The translations under genes were made by a program, and so were the position numbers. The notes below the pieces were generated by a model. The model did no database searches. It worked only from the letters and a program-made list of their open reading frames with translations, and was not told the origin of the DNA. 14,903 nucleotides of DNA from DATKEH01 sp035546355 (GTDB lineage Bacteria > Acidobacteriota > Thermoanaerobaculia > Multivoradales > JAIOJS01): positions 1-14,903 of the forward strand of contig DATKEH010000089.1 in NCBI GenBank assembly GCA_035546355.1, read 5' to 3'. Numbering within the stretch: position 1 is the first letter of the stretch; every line of letters starts with the position of its first letter. This document shows positions 7,824 to 14,746 of this stretch, in pieces.

Positions 7824-9673
7824 CAGCGAGCAGGGCGCAGGTGATGCCAACCCCGAGCCCCGGTCGTGGAAGCGGCAGGCCCGCAAGCCGGCCCTCACGA
7901 CTGCGAGCGCTCTGTGCGCTGAGCAGCGATCTGCTGCTGGTGGCCTTGCACCCTCCGCCGGCAGAACAGCAGGAGGATTCCTGGAATGCGACCCTGGCCG
8001 AGCTTCGCGGCGAGGAGATCTCCCGGCTGAACCTGCCCCCGCCCGAGCGAGACGAGACCACCGACGCCGCCGCCACGGCCCTGGTGCTCGTCCAGGTGCC
8101 ATCCACTGCTGACGCCGCCTCGCGCTCGCCGGCGCTCCACCAGGCTGCTCAGGGCCACTCCCGTTCCGGCGTGGCGGCGGAACCACGCGTCGAGCTCGAA
8201 GAGCTGCTGCGGCGCCTGGTCTCGTCGCGAGACCAGGCGACCCGCAACCGGGTGCTTCGATTCCTCTCCGCGGCCTCCTCCGAGGAGCGCGGTCTTGCGG
8301 AGCGCATCCTGCTCAGCACCCGCCTCCACGCCGCCAGGGAGCTGCTTCGCGAGCGCCTCCCGGCGGCGATCGTGGCCCCCGGCGTGGAGCCCAAGGCTCT
8401 GGTGCTCGACCAGATACTCGCCGTCGACGCCACCACCTTCTTGCTTCGCGGCTGGCTGCGCGACGAGGATGCGCCGATCACCTCGCTGGTCGTCTGGTCG
8501 CCCGAAGGCCACGCGGTAGAGGCATGGCCCCCGGCGCACCAGTACCCACGGAAGGACGTCGAGACGGCGTACGCGGCATCCGCCACCGGCAGCCCTTCGT
8601 TCGGCAGTGGATTCACCCTCCTGCTCGAGCTGGACCATCCGAGCTATTGGAAACGGGGCTGGATGGCCCAGTTCCGCAATGCCGCCGGAGACGGGGTCGA
8701 GGCCGCCGGGCCGACGGTCCTGCAGGATCCCGGGCTCGTCCGCGACACCGTCCTCGACACGCTGGAGCCGCCGCAGGACGATGCCGTCTTCGCCGCCTGC
8801 ATCGCCCCCGCGGTGCAGCGTCTGCAGCGGCGGCTCGCCGCCGAGGCCCGGGTGGCGGCGATACGACAGTTCGGGGAAGGGCCTGCGGACCCGGTGGTGT
8901 CGGTCGTCGTGCCGTTGGAGCGACGGGTCGATCTGCTGGAGCATCAGATCGTCTGCTTTGGCGGCGATCCAGCGGCCCGCGCCGCCGAGATCATCTACGT
9001 CCTCGAGTCCGCTGAGCTGGCACACGAGCTGGCGCCACGCGCGGCGGGACTGTCCGAGCTCTACGAGGTACCGTTCAAGATCCTCGCCCTGGCGGGCGGC
9101 ATCGGCTGGGCGAGCGCCGTCGGCGCAGGAGCGTCCGTGGCCACGGCCCCCCTGCTGCTCCTGTTGGGCCGCGAGGTGTTCCCCAAGACGCCCGGGTGGC
9201 TGCCGGCGATGACCGAGCTCCATCACCAGCAGAGCGGCATCGGCGCCCTCGGGGCCAAGCTCCTGTACGAGGACGACACCATCCAGCACGCCGGTGTCCA
9301 CCTCACCAGGCCCGGCCCGGGGTCGCCCTGGGAGGCCCGCTCCTACCACAAGGGCCTCCATCGCGGCGTGCCGGCGGCCAACGTCACTCGCCGGGTCGCC
9401 GCCGTTTCGGGTGCCTGCCTCCTGGTTCGCCGCGAGGACTACGAGCGGGCCGGGAGGTTGCGGGGGGCCTTCGTCGGCGGCGACCAGGAGGACGTGGACC
9501 TCTGCCTCCGCCTGCAGGCGGCGGGCCTCGAGAACTGGTACCTGTCCGAAGTCGAGCTCTATCATCTGGAGGCGCCGCCGTACCCGCGCCTTTCGCTGGA
9601 ACGGGCGAAGCGCTACAACCTCTGGCTGCAGGGCCACCTCTGGAACGAGCTGATCCCGAGGCTCGAGCGGTAG
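7820..9673 (+). CDS. GT2-like protein with long N-terminal region and altered GT-A core
   Basis: Starting at GTG 7820 (GTGA overlap with the preceding stop; an ATG at 7844 is the alternative), the protein has 617 residues. Residues 1-190 are Arg/Glu/Ala-rich and predicted helical, without a recognised domain. At about 195-300 a strand-rich segment with LRGWLRDEDAPITSLVVW (209-226) resembles the 'GW' beta-sandwich modules fused to some bacterial glycosyltransferases. The GT-A domain begins DPVVSVVVPLERRVDLLEHQ (357-376). IGALGAKLLYEDDTIQHAGV (474-493), SGACLLVRREDYERAG (530-545) and GGDQEDVDLCLRL (553-565) are typical of GT2 rhamnosyltransferase-like enzymes. However, the expected 'A-N-N' segment reads ASAVGAGAS (431-439) and the DXD-like 'LLNSDV' reads LLGREV (448-453). 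Activity is therefore uncertain. It shows no membrane helix and probably works with its operon partners. Confidence 0.75.
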   Translation: MTASRAQVMPTPSPGRGSGRPASRPSRLRALCALSSDLLLVALHPPPAEQQEDSWNATLAELRGEEISRLNLPPPERDETTDAAATALVLVQVPSTADAASRSPALHQAAQGHSRSGVAAEPRVELEELLRRLVSSRDQATRNRVLRFLSAASSEERGLAERILLSTRLHAARELLRERLPAAIVAPGVEPKALVLDQILAVDATTFLLRGWLRDEDAPITSLVVWSPEGHAVEAWPPAHQYPRKDVETAYAASATGSPSFGSGFTLLLELDHPSYWKRGWMAQFRNAAGDGVEAAGPTVLQDPGLVRDTVLDTLEPPQDDAVFAACIAPAVQRLQRRLAAEARVAAIRQFGEGPADPVVSVVVPLERRVDLLEHQIVCFGGDPAARAAEIIYVLESAELAHELAPRAAGLSELYEVPFKILALAGGIGWASAVGAGASVATAPLLLLLGREVFPKTPGWLPAMTELHHQQSGIGALGAKLLYEDDTIQHAGVHLTRPGPGSPWEARSYHKGLHRGVPAANVTRRVAAVSGACLLVRREDYERAGRLRGAFVGGDQEDVDLCLRLQAAGLENWYLSEVELYHLEAPPYPRLSLERAKRYNLWLQGHLWNELIPRLER

Positions 9674-9699
9674 CTGCAGCCGCTGCGATTTCGCTGCTG

Positions 9700-11001
9700 A
9701 TGTTCGTCGTCTCCGTGGAACGGGTGGAACAGCTCGCGGCGCCGCCCGGCCTGCTGTGGGGCGGCTTCCTCGATCAGCCCCGGGAAGGTAGCCGTCACCA
9801 GGCCGCCGCCGTCGAGATGGCCGGCTGGGTCCTGGGCCGTGGCCACCGTGCGGTCGCGGTCGAGATCCGAGAGGCTGGCCGCCGGCTGTCGTACGCACCG
9901 ATCCTCATCTCCCGGCCCGACGTCGCCGCCGCCCACCCCCACCTCGAGGGGGCGTCGCGCTGCGGTTTCTCCGCGGTGGCCGACCTCGCAGGCAACGAGG
10001 CGACGGCCACGCTGGACCTGCTCGCCGTGCTCGCGAACCGCCGGCGCGTGCCGGTGGCGCGAGTGGCGCTCCGCCGCTCCTGGTTCGAGCTCGAAGCGTC
10101 CGGCGGCCGCGACCTGGTCTCGCTCGTCGTCACCTGCCACGGGCATGGCGGGGCCCTGGGCGATGCGATCGCCAGTGTCGTCGCTCAGACCTACCGGCGC
10201 CTCGAGATCCTGGTGGTCTACGACGAGACGTGTGCCGAGGCGAACGCGATCGCGGAACAGTTTCCCGGAGTACGGGTAATCCGGCAACCCCGCGGCGGCG
10301 TGGCGGAGGCGAGAAACGCCGGATTGCGCGAGAGCCGCGGCGCTTTCGTGACCTTCCTCGGCGCGGAGGACAGGCTGCTGCCAGGAGCGCTCGGGGTGGG
10401 AGTCGGGCTGTTGCGCGAACGTGCGGAGTGCGCCTTCGCGGCGGGGCGCAGCATCCCGCTGGCGACAGAGCCGGCGGCGCAGGAACCCCCTTCGAGGCTG
10501 GAGTGCGGCGAGCAGGCCTACCGCCGGCTGCTGCGCGCAGGGTTGCCCGAGAGGAGCGCGACCACCCTCTACCGGCGCGGCGCGCTCCGCGCCGTCAGGG
10601 GCTTCGAGAGGGTGGCCGAGCCGTCCGCGGACTACGCGCTGCAGCTGCGCATCTCCCGCGACCATCCGACGCTGCTACACGACGCTCCCGTCGCCCTGCA
10701 CAGGGAGCCCGCGGACGGCGGCGATCCTGCGGCGATGCTGGCAGCGCTGTGGGCCCTGCGGCGAGAGGCGGCGTACTGCCGCCGCGATCCCGAGCGCCGC
10801 CGCGCCTGGCGCCAGGGGCTGCGGTCGTGGAGACACGCCTGCGGCCAGCGTCTCGGGGCGCAGGTCGTAGCGCTCGCCCGGGCCCATCGTTGGGGCCGCC
10901 TCGGCCGTCTCCTGTGGGCGCTTCTCCGGCATCACCCGAGTACCTTTCTCGCCCTTGCGCGTCGCCCATCGCCGACGCCTCGTCATCCCCAGAAGCCGTG
11001 A
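9700..11001 (+). CDS. GT2-like protein with lost catalytic motifs and N-terminal beta-sandwich
   Basis: From ATG 9700 the protein has 433 residues; no Shine-Dalgarno is seen, and GTG 9715 is an alternative start. Residues 15-125 read as a beta-sandwich of the GW type: GGFLDQPREG (21-30), MAGWVLGRGHRAVAVEI (40-56), SRPDVAAAHPHLEG (71-84), SRCGFSAVADLAG (86-98). The GT-A domain follows (LVSLVVTCHGHGGALGDAI, 139-157) and aligns by eye with the neighbour at 5549-6502 to the C-terminus, including LRISR and the ending LLRHHP. Key positions differ: VVDDGSTD becomes VVYDETCA (172-179), FLDADD becomes FLGAED (219-224), SADHELYL becomes SADYALQL (309-316), and the late His/Asn motif is absent. The frame is intact, so this is more likely a non-catalytic or retargeted paralogue than a pseudogene. 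Its stop overlaps the next start (GTGA). Confidence 0.78.
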   Translation: MFVVSVERVEQLAAPPGLLWGGFLDQPREGSRHQAAAVEMAGWVLGRGHRAVAVEIREAGRRLSYAPILISRPDVAAAHPHLEGASRCGFSAVADLAGNEATATLDLLAVLANRRRVPVARVALRRSWFELEASGGRDLVSLVVTCHGHGGALGDAIASVVAQTYRRLEILVVYDETCAEANAIAEQFPGVRVIRQPRGGVAEARNAGLRESRGAFVTFLGAEDRLLPGALGVGVGLLRERAECAFAAGRSIPLATEPAAQEPPSRLECGEQAYRRLLRAGLPERSATTLYRRGALRAVRGFERVAEPSADYALQLRISRDHPTLLHDAPVALHREPADGGDPAAMLAALWALRREAAYCRRDPERRRAWRQGLRSWRHACGQRLGAQVVALARAHRWGRLGRLLWALLRHHPSTFLALARRPSPTPRHPQKP

Positions 11002-13199
11002 AGCGTACGGTTGGCGACCCGGGTTCCGCAGATGCGCCTTCGACGGGGGGCGGGGCCTCCCGGCGCAGGCGCCGCGTCCTCGCCTACCTCGTCGCCCCCT
11101 ACCTGCTGCTCGTCGCCCTGCACATCACCCTAGCGTTCGCCCTGCCCCTGCGGGCGCCCGTCGTGGTCGACGAGCTCGGGTACCTCGGCAACGCGCGCCT
11201 CCTCGCCACCGGCGAGGGCCTGGTCGACCCGGCCGGCCGGTCGGCGTACAAGCTCGGCTACTCGCTGCTGCTGATCCCGGCGTTTCTGCTCGCGGAGGCG
11301 CCCGAGGCTGGCTTCGAGCTGACCCTGGTGATCAACAGCCTGGTGCTCCCCACCGCCTATCTGGCGCTCTTTCTCTTCCTCAAGCGGATCCGCCCGGAGC
11401 TTCCGGATCGCGACGCGGCCCTGGCCGCCATGGCCGTCAAGCTGCACCCGGCCGCCGTCCTGTACGGGCTGAGCGCGATGAGCGCCAATGCCTTCATCCC
11501 GCTCTACTGCTGGCTGTCGTTGGCGCTGTTCGCCGCCGTCGAGCGGAGCCGCTGGTGGCACTGGACGGCCGTGGGGGCGGCCGCGGCGCTGCTCTACGGG
11601 ATCCACGAGAGAGCGCTCGGCATCCTCGTCCTGATCGCGGCCGGTGCCGTCGTGTACCCGCTGTTCCGCAGGAGCCGCGGCTCCCTGGTCTCCCTCGCCG
11701 CGTTGCCCGCCGGAGCGGTGATCCTCGCCGGTTTCCGCTCCCTCTCGATCGGCGGCACCACCTACCCTTCCAGCCGCTCCTCCGAGATCCTGCAGAGAAC
11801 CCTGGACAACGCCGGGGCGGTGGTGGCGCAGGTGGCAGGGCAGGGGCTCTACCTGGTGCTCTCGAGCTTCGGCCTCCTCGCCCTCGCCATCGGGTCGGGG
11901 CTCGTCGCCTGGCTGCAGCGGCGGCGTCTCCTCGCCGGCAGCGGCTTCTTCTGGTGCCTGTGGATCGCCTCGGGCCTCTCGGTCTTCGCCATCTCGACGC
12001 TGTTCATGACCTCGGCCGGCAAGGTGAACCTGACGTTCCTCATGTACGGCCGCTACAACGACGGCGTGATCCTGCCGCTGATGGCCGTCGCCCTCGCGCT
12101 GCTCCACGCCGTGTCCCAGACCCCCGGCCGCTGGCGCTCGTTGGCGCCGACGGTCGGAGTCGCCCTGATCCTGGTCGGCGGCGCGCTCGCGGTCCTCGCC
12201 GCGACGCGGGCGGACCTCATCCGCCAGGCGCCGTACTACTTCAACATGCTGGCCAGCTTTCCGGTGCGGGCACTACGACTCTGGTGGCTCGACAGGCTGT
12301 GGTGGGCGCTCGCCGCCGGCATCCCCGCCTTCGCCGTCGCCCTCGCGATCCGCTGGCGGCTGGCTGTACAAGCCCTCCTCGTCGCCGTGACGCTGGTGAC
12401 GCTGGTCACCTACGATCGCTTCTGGAAACCGTTCGCCGGGGCGAGAGCGCTACAGCACGTGTTGGCGGACGTCGTGCGGGCGCTCCCCGAGCCCCCCTCG
12501 CGGCTGCTGTACGAGCAGCAGGGTTTCGCCAACTTCCACTACTACAACTACTCCTACTATCTGCCCGACATCGAGCTGGTGCGGGTCGACCTGGAACGCC
12601 TGGAGCCAGCCGGCGACCTCCTCGTCTCCACGCGAACGGATCTGCAGACCACCATCCCCGGCGCCCGGCTGGTGGCGATGGAGAACGTCCCGCGGGCCTA
12701 CGGCTCCCACCTGCAGTACCTGTGGGTGCTTCCCGGCGAGCTCCAGGAGCGGCTGGCAGGCCTGGGATGGCTGTACCCGGAGGACTTTCCCGCCCGGGTA
12801 CTCTGCCCGCAGCCGCGGTCCCAGCTGGCGATCGTGAGGCAGGAGTCCTACCTACCGTGGCGGAGCGGCTCGACCCGTCTGCGGATCACCAACCTCGGAC
12901 CCTGCCCGTGGCCCAACGCCGTGGGCCTGCGCAGCGTCGAGGGCAGCGTCCAGGTGGGCGCGGCGTGGCGTCGCCCGTGGCGGCCGAACGACGTCGTCGG
13001 GACCCGCCGGGTGGACCTGCCACGCGGCTTGCAACCCGGCCAGTCGCTCGAGATCCCGTGGCGGCTCGTGCCGCCGGGCGGCGGTGGCGGCCCGGGCCGT
13101 TCGGGGCGCTGGATCGTCGACATCGGGATGCTGCAGCAGGGCGGCCGCTGGTTCAGCGCGTGGGGAGACGAGCTGCTGCGAATCGAGGTGTCGCACTGA
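10998..13199 (+). CDS. GT-C-like polytopic membrane protein with C-terminal Ig-like (WF) domain
   Basis: GTG 10998 (GTGA overlap with the upstream stop) gives 733 residues. A positively charged start (SRRRRRVLAY, 21-30) precedes the first helix (about 28-50). The next loop contains VVVDELGYLGNARLL (55-69) with Asp58-Glu59 in the place of the GT-C/GT39 catalytic acid. Roughly ten hydrophobic helices follow to about residue 470. MYGRYNDGVILPL (349-361) is a conserved-looking loop also seen in this type of protein. The part from about 480 should be extracytoplasmic. Residues about 622-732 form a strand-rich module, RLRITNLGPCPWP (627-639), LPRGLQPGQSLEI (674-686) and GGRWFSAWG (715-723), matching the 'NtG..W...PG...WF' pattern of Ig-like domains on bacterial surface proteins. 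It probably uses a polyprenyl-phosphate sugar outside the membrane, but a non-enzymatic role is possible. It converges with the gene at 13209 with 9 bp between. Confidence 0.75.
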   Translation: MKRTVGDPGSADAPSTGGGASRRRRRVLAYLVAPYLLLVALHITLAFALPLRAPVVVDELGYLGNARLLATGEGLVDPAGRSAYKLGYSLLLIPAFLLAEAPEAGFELTLVINSLVLPTAYLALFLFLKRIRPELPDRDAALAAMAVKLHPAAVLYGLSAMSANAFIPLYCWLSLALFAAVERSRWWHWTAVGAAAALLYGIHERALGILVLIAAGAVVYPLFRRSRGSLVSLAALPAGAVILAGFRSLSIGGTTYPSSRSSEILQRTLDNAGAVVAQVAGQGLYLVLSSFGLLALAIGSGLVAWLQRRRLLAGSGFFWCLWIASGLSVFAISTLFMTSAGKVNLTFLMYGRYNDGVILPLMAVALALLHAVSQTPGRWRSLAPTVGVALILVGGALAVLAATRADLIRQAPYYFNMLASFPVRALRLWWLDRLWWALAAGIPAFAVALAIRWRLAVQALLVAVTLVTLVTYDRFWKPFAGARALQHVLADVVRALPEPPSRLLYEQQGFANFHYYNYSYYLPDIELVRVDLERLEPAGDLLVSTRTDLQTTIPGARLVAMENVPRAYGSHLQYLWVLPGELQERLAGLGWLYPEDFPARVLCPQPRSQLAIVRQESYLPWRSGSTRLRITNLGPCPWPNAVGLRSVEGSVQVGAAWRRPWRPNDVVGTRRVDLPRGLQPGQSLEIPWRLVPPGGGGGPGRSGRWIVDIGMLQQGGRWFSAWGDELLRIEVSH

Positions 13200-13208
13200 G
13201 TCTGCCGC

Positions 13209-14588
13209 TCAGGGCAGGACACGGTGGAGCAGTCGCCGGCCGACGCGCACCAGCGGCCCGAGACGGCGTAACAGCGGAAAGGAGCTCGCCAGCTCGCGGC
13301 TCGAGGACATCAGCCTCCCCTCGACGGCAGAGGTTGCCACCGCTGGCCGCGGCGGCCGCACACCGGGTGCCCGCCGCGGAGCCGCCGCCCACGCCGCCAG
13401 CGGCCTGGTGGTCTGCTCGATGGAGAAGTGGCCGCGAACGTAGGCCTCCGCCTCCTCCGCCATCGCCGCCAGCTCGGCGCGATGCGCCGCCGCCCACACC
13501 AGCCGCTCGGTCAGCGCCGACGCATCTCCGGGGGGGCAGGTCAGCCCGAGCCGGTGGTCGGCGAGCAGGTCGCCGAGGTCTCCGACCCGATTGGCGATCA
13601 CCGGCAGGCCGGCCGCCATCCACTGCACGAGACGATTCTTGCTGCCCAGGGAACCCTCGTATATGGCGCGCTCGCTCAGGATTCCCACGTCCGCATCGGC
13701 GACGTACGCCGGCAACCGCGGGCTGGGCACCCAACCCTCGAGATGAAAGCGGTCCCGGTAGCGCGACCCCTCGACGCACCGCTCGAAAGAGGGGTAGGTC
13801 GCGACGTCGTGACCTGCGATGGCGCCTCCGGTGGAGACGAAATGGACGCTCGCATCACGTGCCATGGCTGCTTCGAGGGCCGTAAACAGCGTCTCCACGT
13901 CGCTCCAGACGTTGTAGCTGCCGCTCCATAGGACGATGAAGGCCTCCGGCGGCAGGCGCCGTCCCCGCAGCATGCCGCGGTGCTCCCTGGTCGCGGGCTC
14001 GGCGACGACGGCACAGGGTATGGCCTCCACCAGCTCGTAGCCGCAGGCTGCCGCGTCGAGGCGACCGAGGGCACCGAGCTCGCCGATCGCGGCATAGCGC
14101 TGCCGGCCCGAGACGGTCGACATCTTGTCGGCGCGCAGCCCCACGGTCCGCGCCATGTTCCAGAAGTAACCGAGGACGCTGTCGTCGCCGTCGAGGGCGG
14201 CGCGGGCTTGTGCCTCCGCCATCACGTGCCCGAACTGATCCGCCCACAAGGGCAGCTCGGTCCGGCACTGGGCCAGCGCCCAGGAACCGTAGATCGTCGC
14301 TCCCACCAGGGCATCGGGGCGGAAGGCGTCGATCCGCCGCTCGATCTCGGTCCGATCGAAGTACTGCCGCTGCGGCACGCGCTCGACGGCCACGTCCCCG
14401 ACCCGCTCCCTCGTCACGCCCGCGTTTCCGTCGTAGGCGCCGGGGATCTTCATCGCCACCAGCTCGACCGCGTGCCCCGCCGAGGCGAGACCACGAGCGA
14501 ACTGCCAGGAGCGGATGCCCGGACCGTAGTTCTGCAGCGTGTTCTCGCCCGGCAGGGGGCAGGCGCCACAGATCAGGATCCGGCTCAT
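13209..14588 (-). CDS. Family 4 glycosyltransferase with basic C-terminal tail
   Basis: The 459-residue product has a GT-B fold. The N-terminal half begins SRILICGACPLPGENTLQNY (residues 2-21), then GHAVELVAM (38-46) and DALVGATIYGSWALAQCR (92-109). A central block is typical of one uncharacterised GT4 subfamily: WADQFGHVMAEAQA (115-128) and STVSGRQRYAAIGELGALGR (157-176). The C-terminal half starts IVLWSGSYNVWSDVETLF (218-235) and ends in the donor site ERAIYEGSLGSKNRLVQW (306-323) and MAAGLPVIANRVGDLGDLL (324-342). Residues about 403-459 are Pro/Arg-rich and finish in a basic amphipathic stretch (LLRRLGPLVRVGRRLLHRV) that could attach the enzyme to the membrane. The start at ATG 14588 puts the first strand at residue 3; longer in-frame starts upstream add only low-complexity sequence. 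It is convergent with the operon and transcribed separately. Substrates are unknown. Confidence 0.85.
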   Translation of the reverse strand: MSRILICGACPLPGENTLQNYGPGIRSWQFARGLASAGHAVELVAMKIPGAYDGNAGVTRERVGDVAVERVPQRQYFDRTEIERRIDAFRPDALVGATIYGSWALAQCRTELPLWADQFGHVMAEAQARAALDGDDSVLGYFWNMARTVGLRADKMSTVSGRQRYAAIGELGALGRLDAAACGYELVEAIPCAVVAEPATREHRGMLRGRRLPPEAFIVLWSGSYNVWSDVETLFTALEAAMARDASVHFVSTGGAIAGHDVATYPSFERCVEGSRYRDRFHLEGWVPSPRLPAYVADADVGILSERAIYEGSLGSKNRLVQWMAAGLPVIANRVGDLGDLLADHRLGLTCPPGDASALTERLVWAAAHRAELAAMAEEAEAYVRGHFSIEQTTRPLAAWAAAPRRAPGVRPPRPAVATSAVEGRLMSSSRELASSFPLLRRLGPLVRVGRRLLHRVLP

Positions 14589-14746
14589 CTCGCTTCGGTC
14601 CACGGTATCGGCGCGGCTCGCGGCGGACCCGCTGACGGCTCGCGAATCGGGGCCCCAGGGTATCATCGCCGCTTGACCCGACCCCCGGCCGTCCCGAGCC
14701 GGCACGGCTTCCGGCGCGATCTCCCCGCCCGCCGAAGCCGATTCAC
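14589..14746. other. Divergent intergenic region upstream of the GT4 gene
   Basis: These 158 bp separate the minus-strand GT4 start from the plus-strand frame at 14747 and should contain promoters for both. TATCAT (14661-14666) on the plus strand matches the -10 consensus at five of six positions but has no -35 at the right distance, and TTGACC (14673-14678) has no matching -10. No operator-like palindrome or hairpin was recognised. Confidence 0.35.

Larger units (their letters stand above)
5549..13199 (+). other. Putative five-gene translationally coupled operon
   Basis: Five same-strand genes are packed with overlaps of 8 nt (6495-6502), 4 nt (GTGA, 7820-7823) and 4 nt (GTGA, 10998-11001), plus one 26-nt gap (9674-9699). 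Such junctions suggest one transcript with coupled translation and a joint product. Whether the transcript starts upstream of 5549 (72-bp gap) or at 3170 or 1833 is not clear. Confidence 0.65.

Noticed and set aside
6768..8186. 472-residue minus-strand open frame
   Set aside because: Antisense to the GT4 gene and the start of the next gene; low complexity and no motif.
7895..9898. 667-residue minus-strand open frame
   Set aside because: It lies antisense to two coupled glycosyltransferase-like genes, and its low-complexity composition is typical of a shadow frame.
13202..13217. Small inverted repeat (CTGCC...GGCAG) between the convergent genes as a terminator
   Set aside because: The stem is only 5 bp, there is no T-run on either strand, and it extends into the GT4 coding sequence.
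10955..13885. 976-residue plus-strand open frame across the end of the operon and into the GT4 gene
   Set aside because: It overlaps the 10998 membrane protein in another frame and is dominated by Arg, Pro, Ala and Gly without domains or membrane helices.
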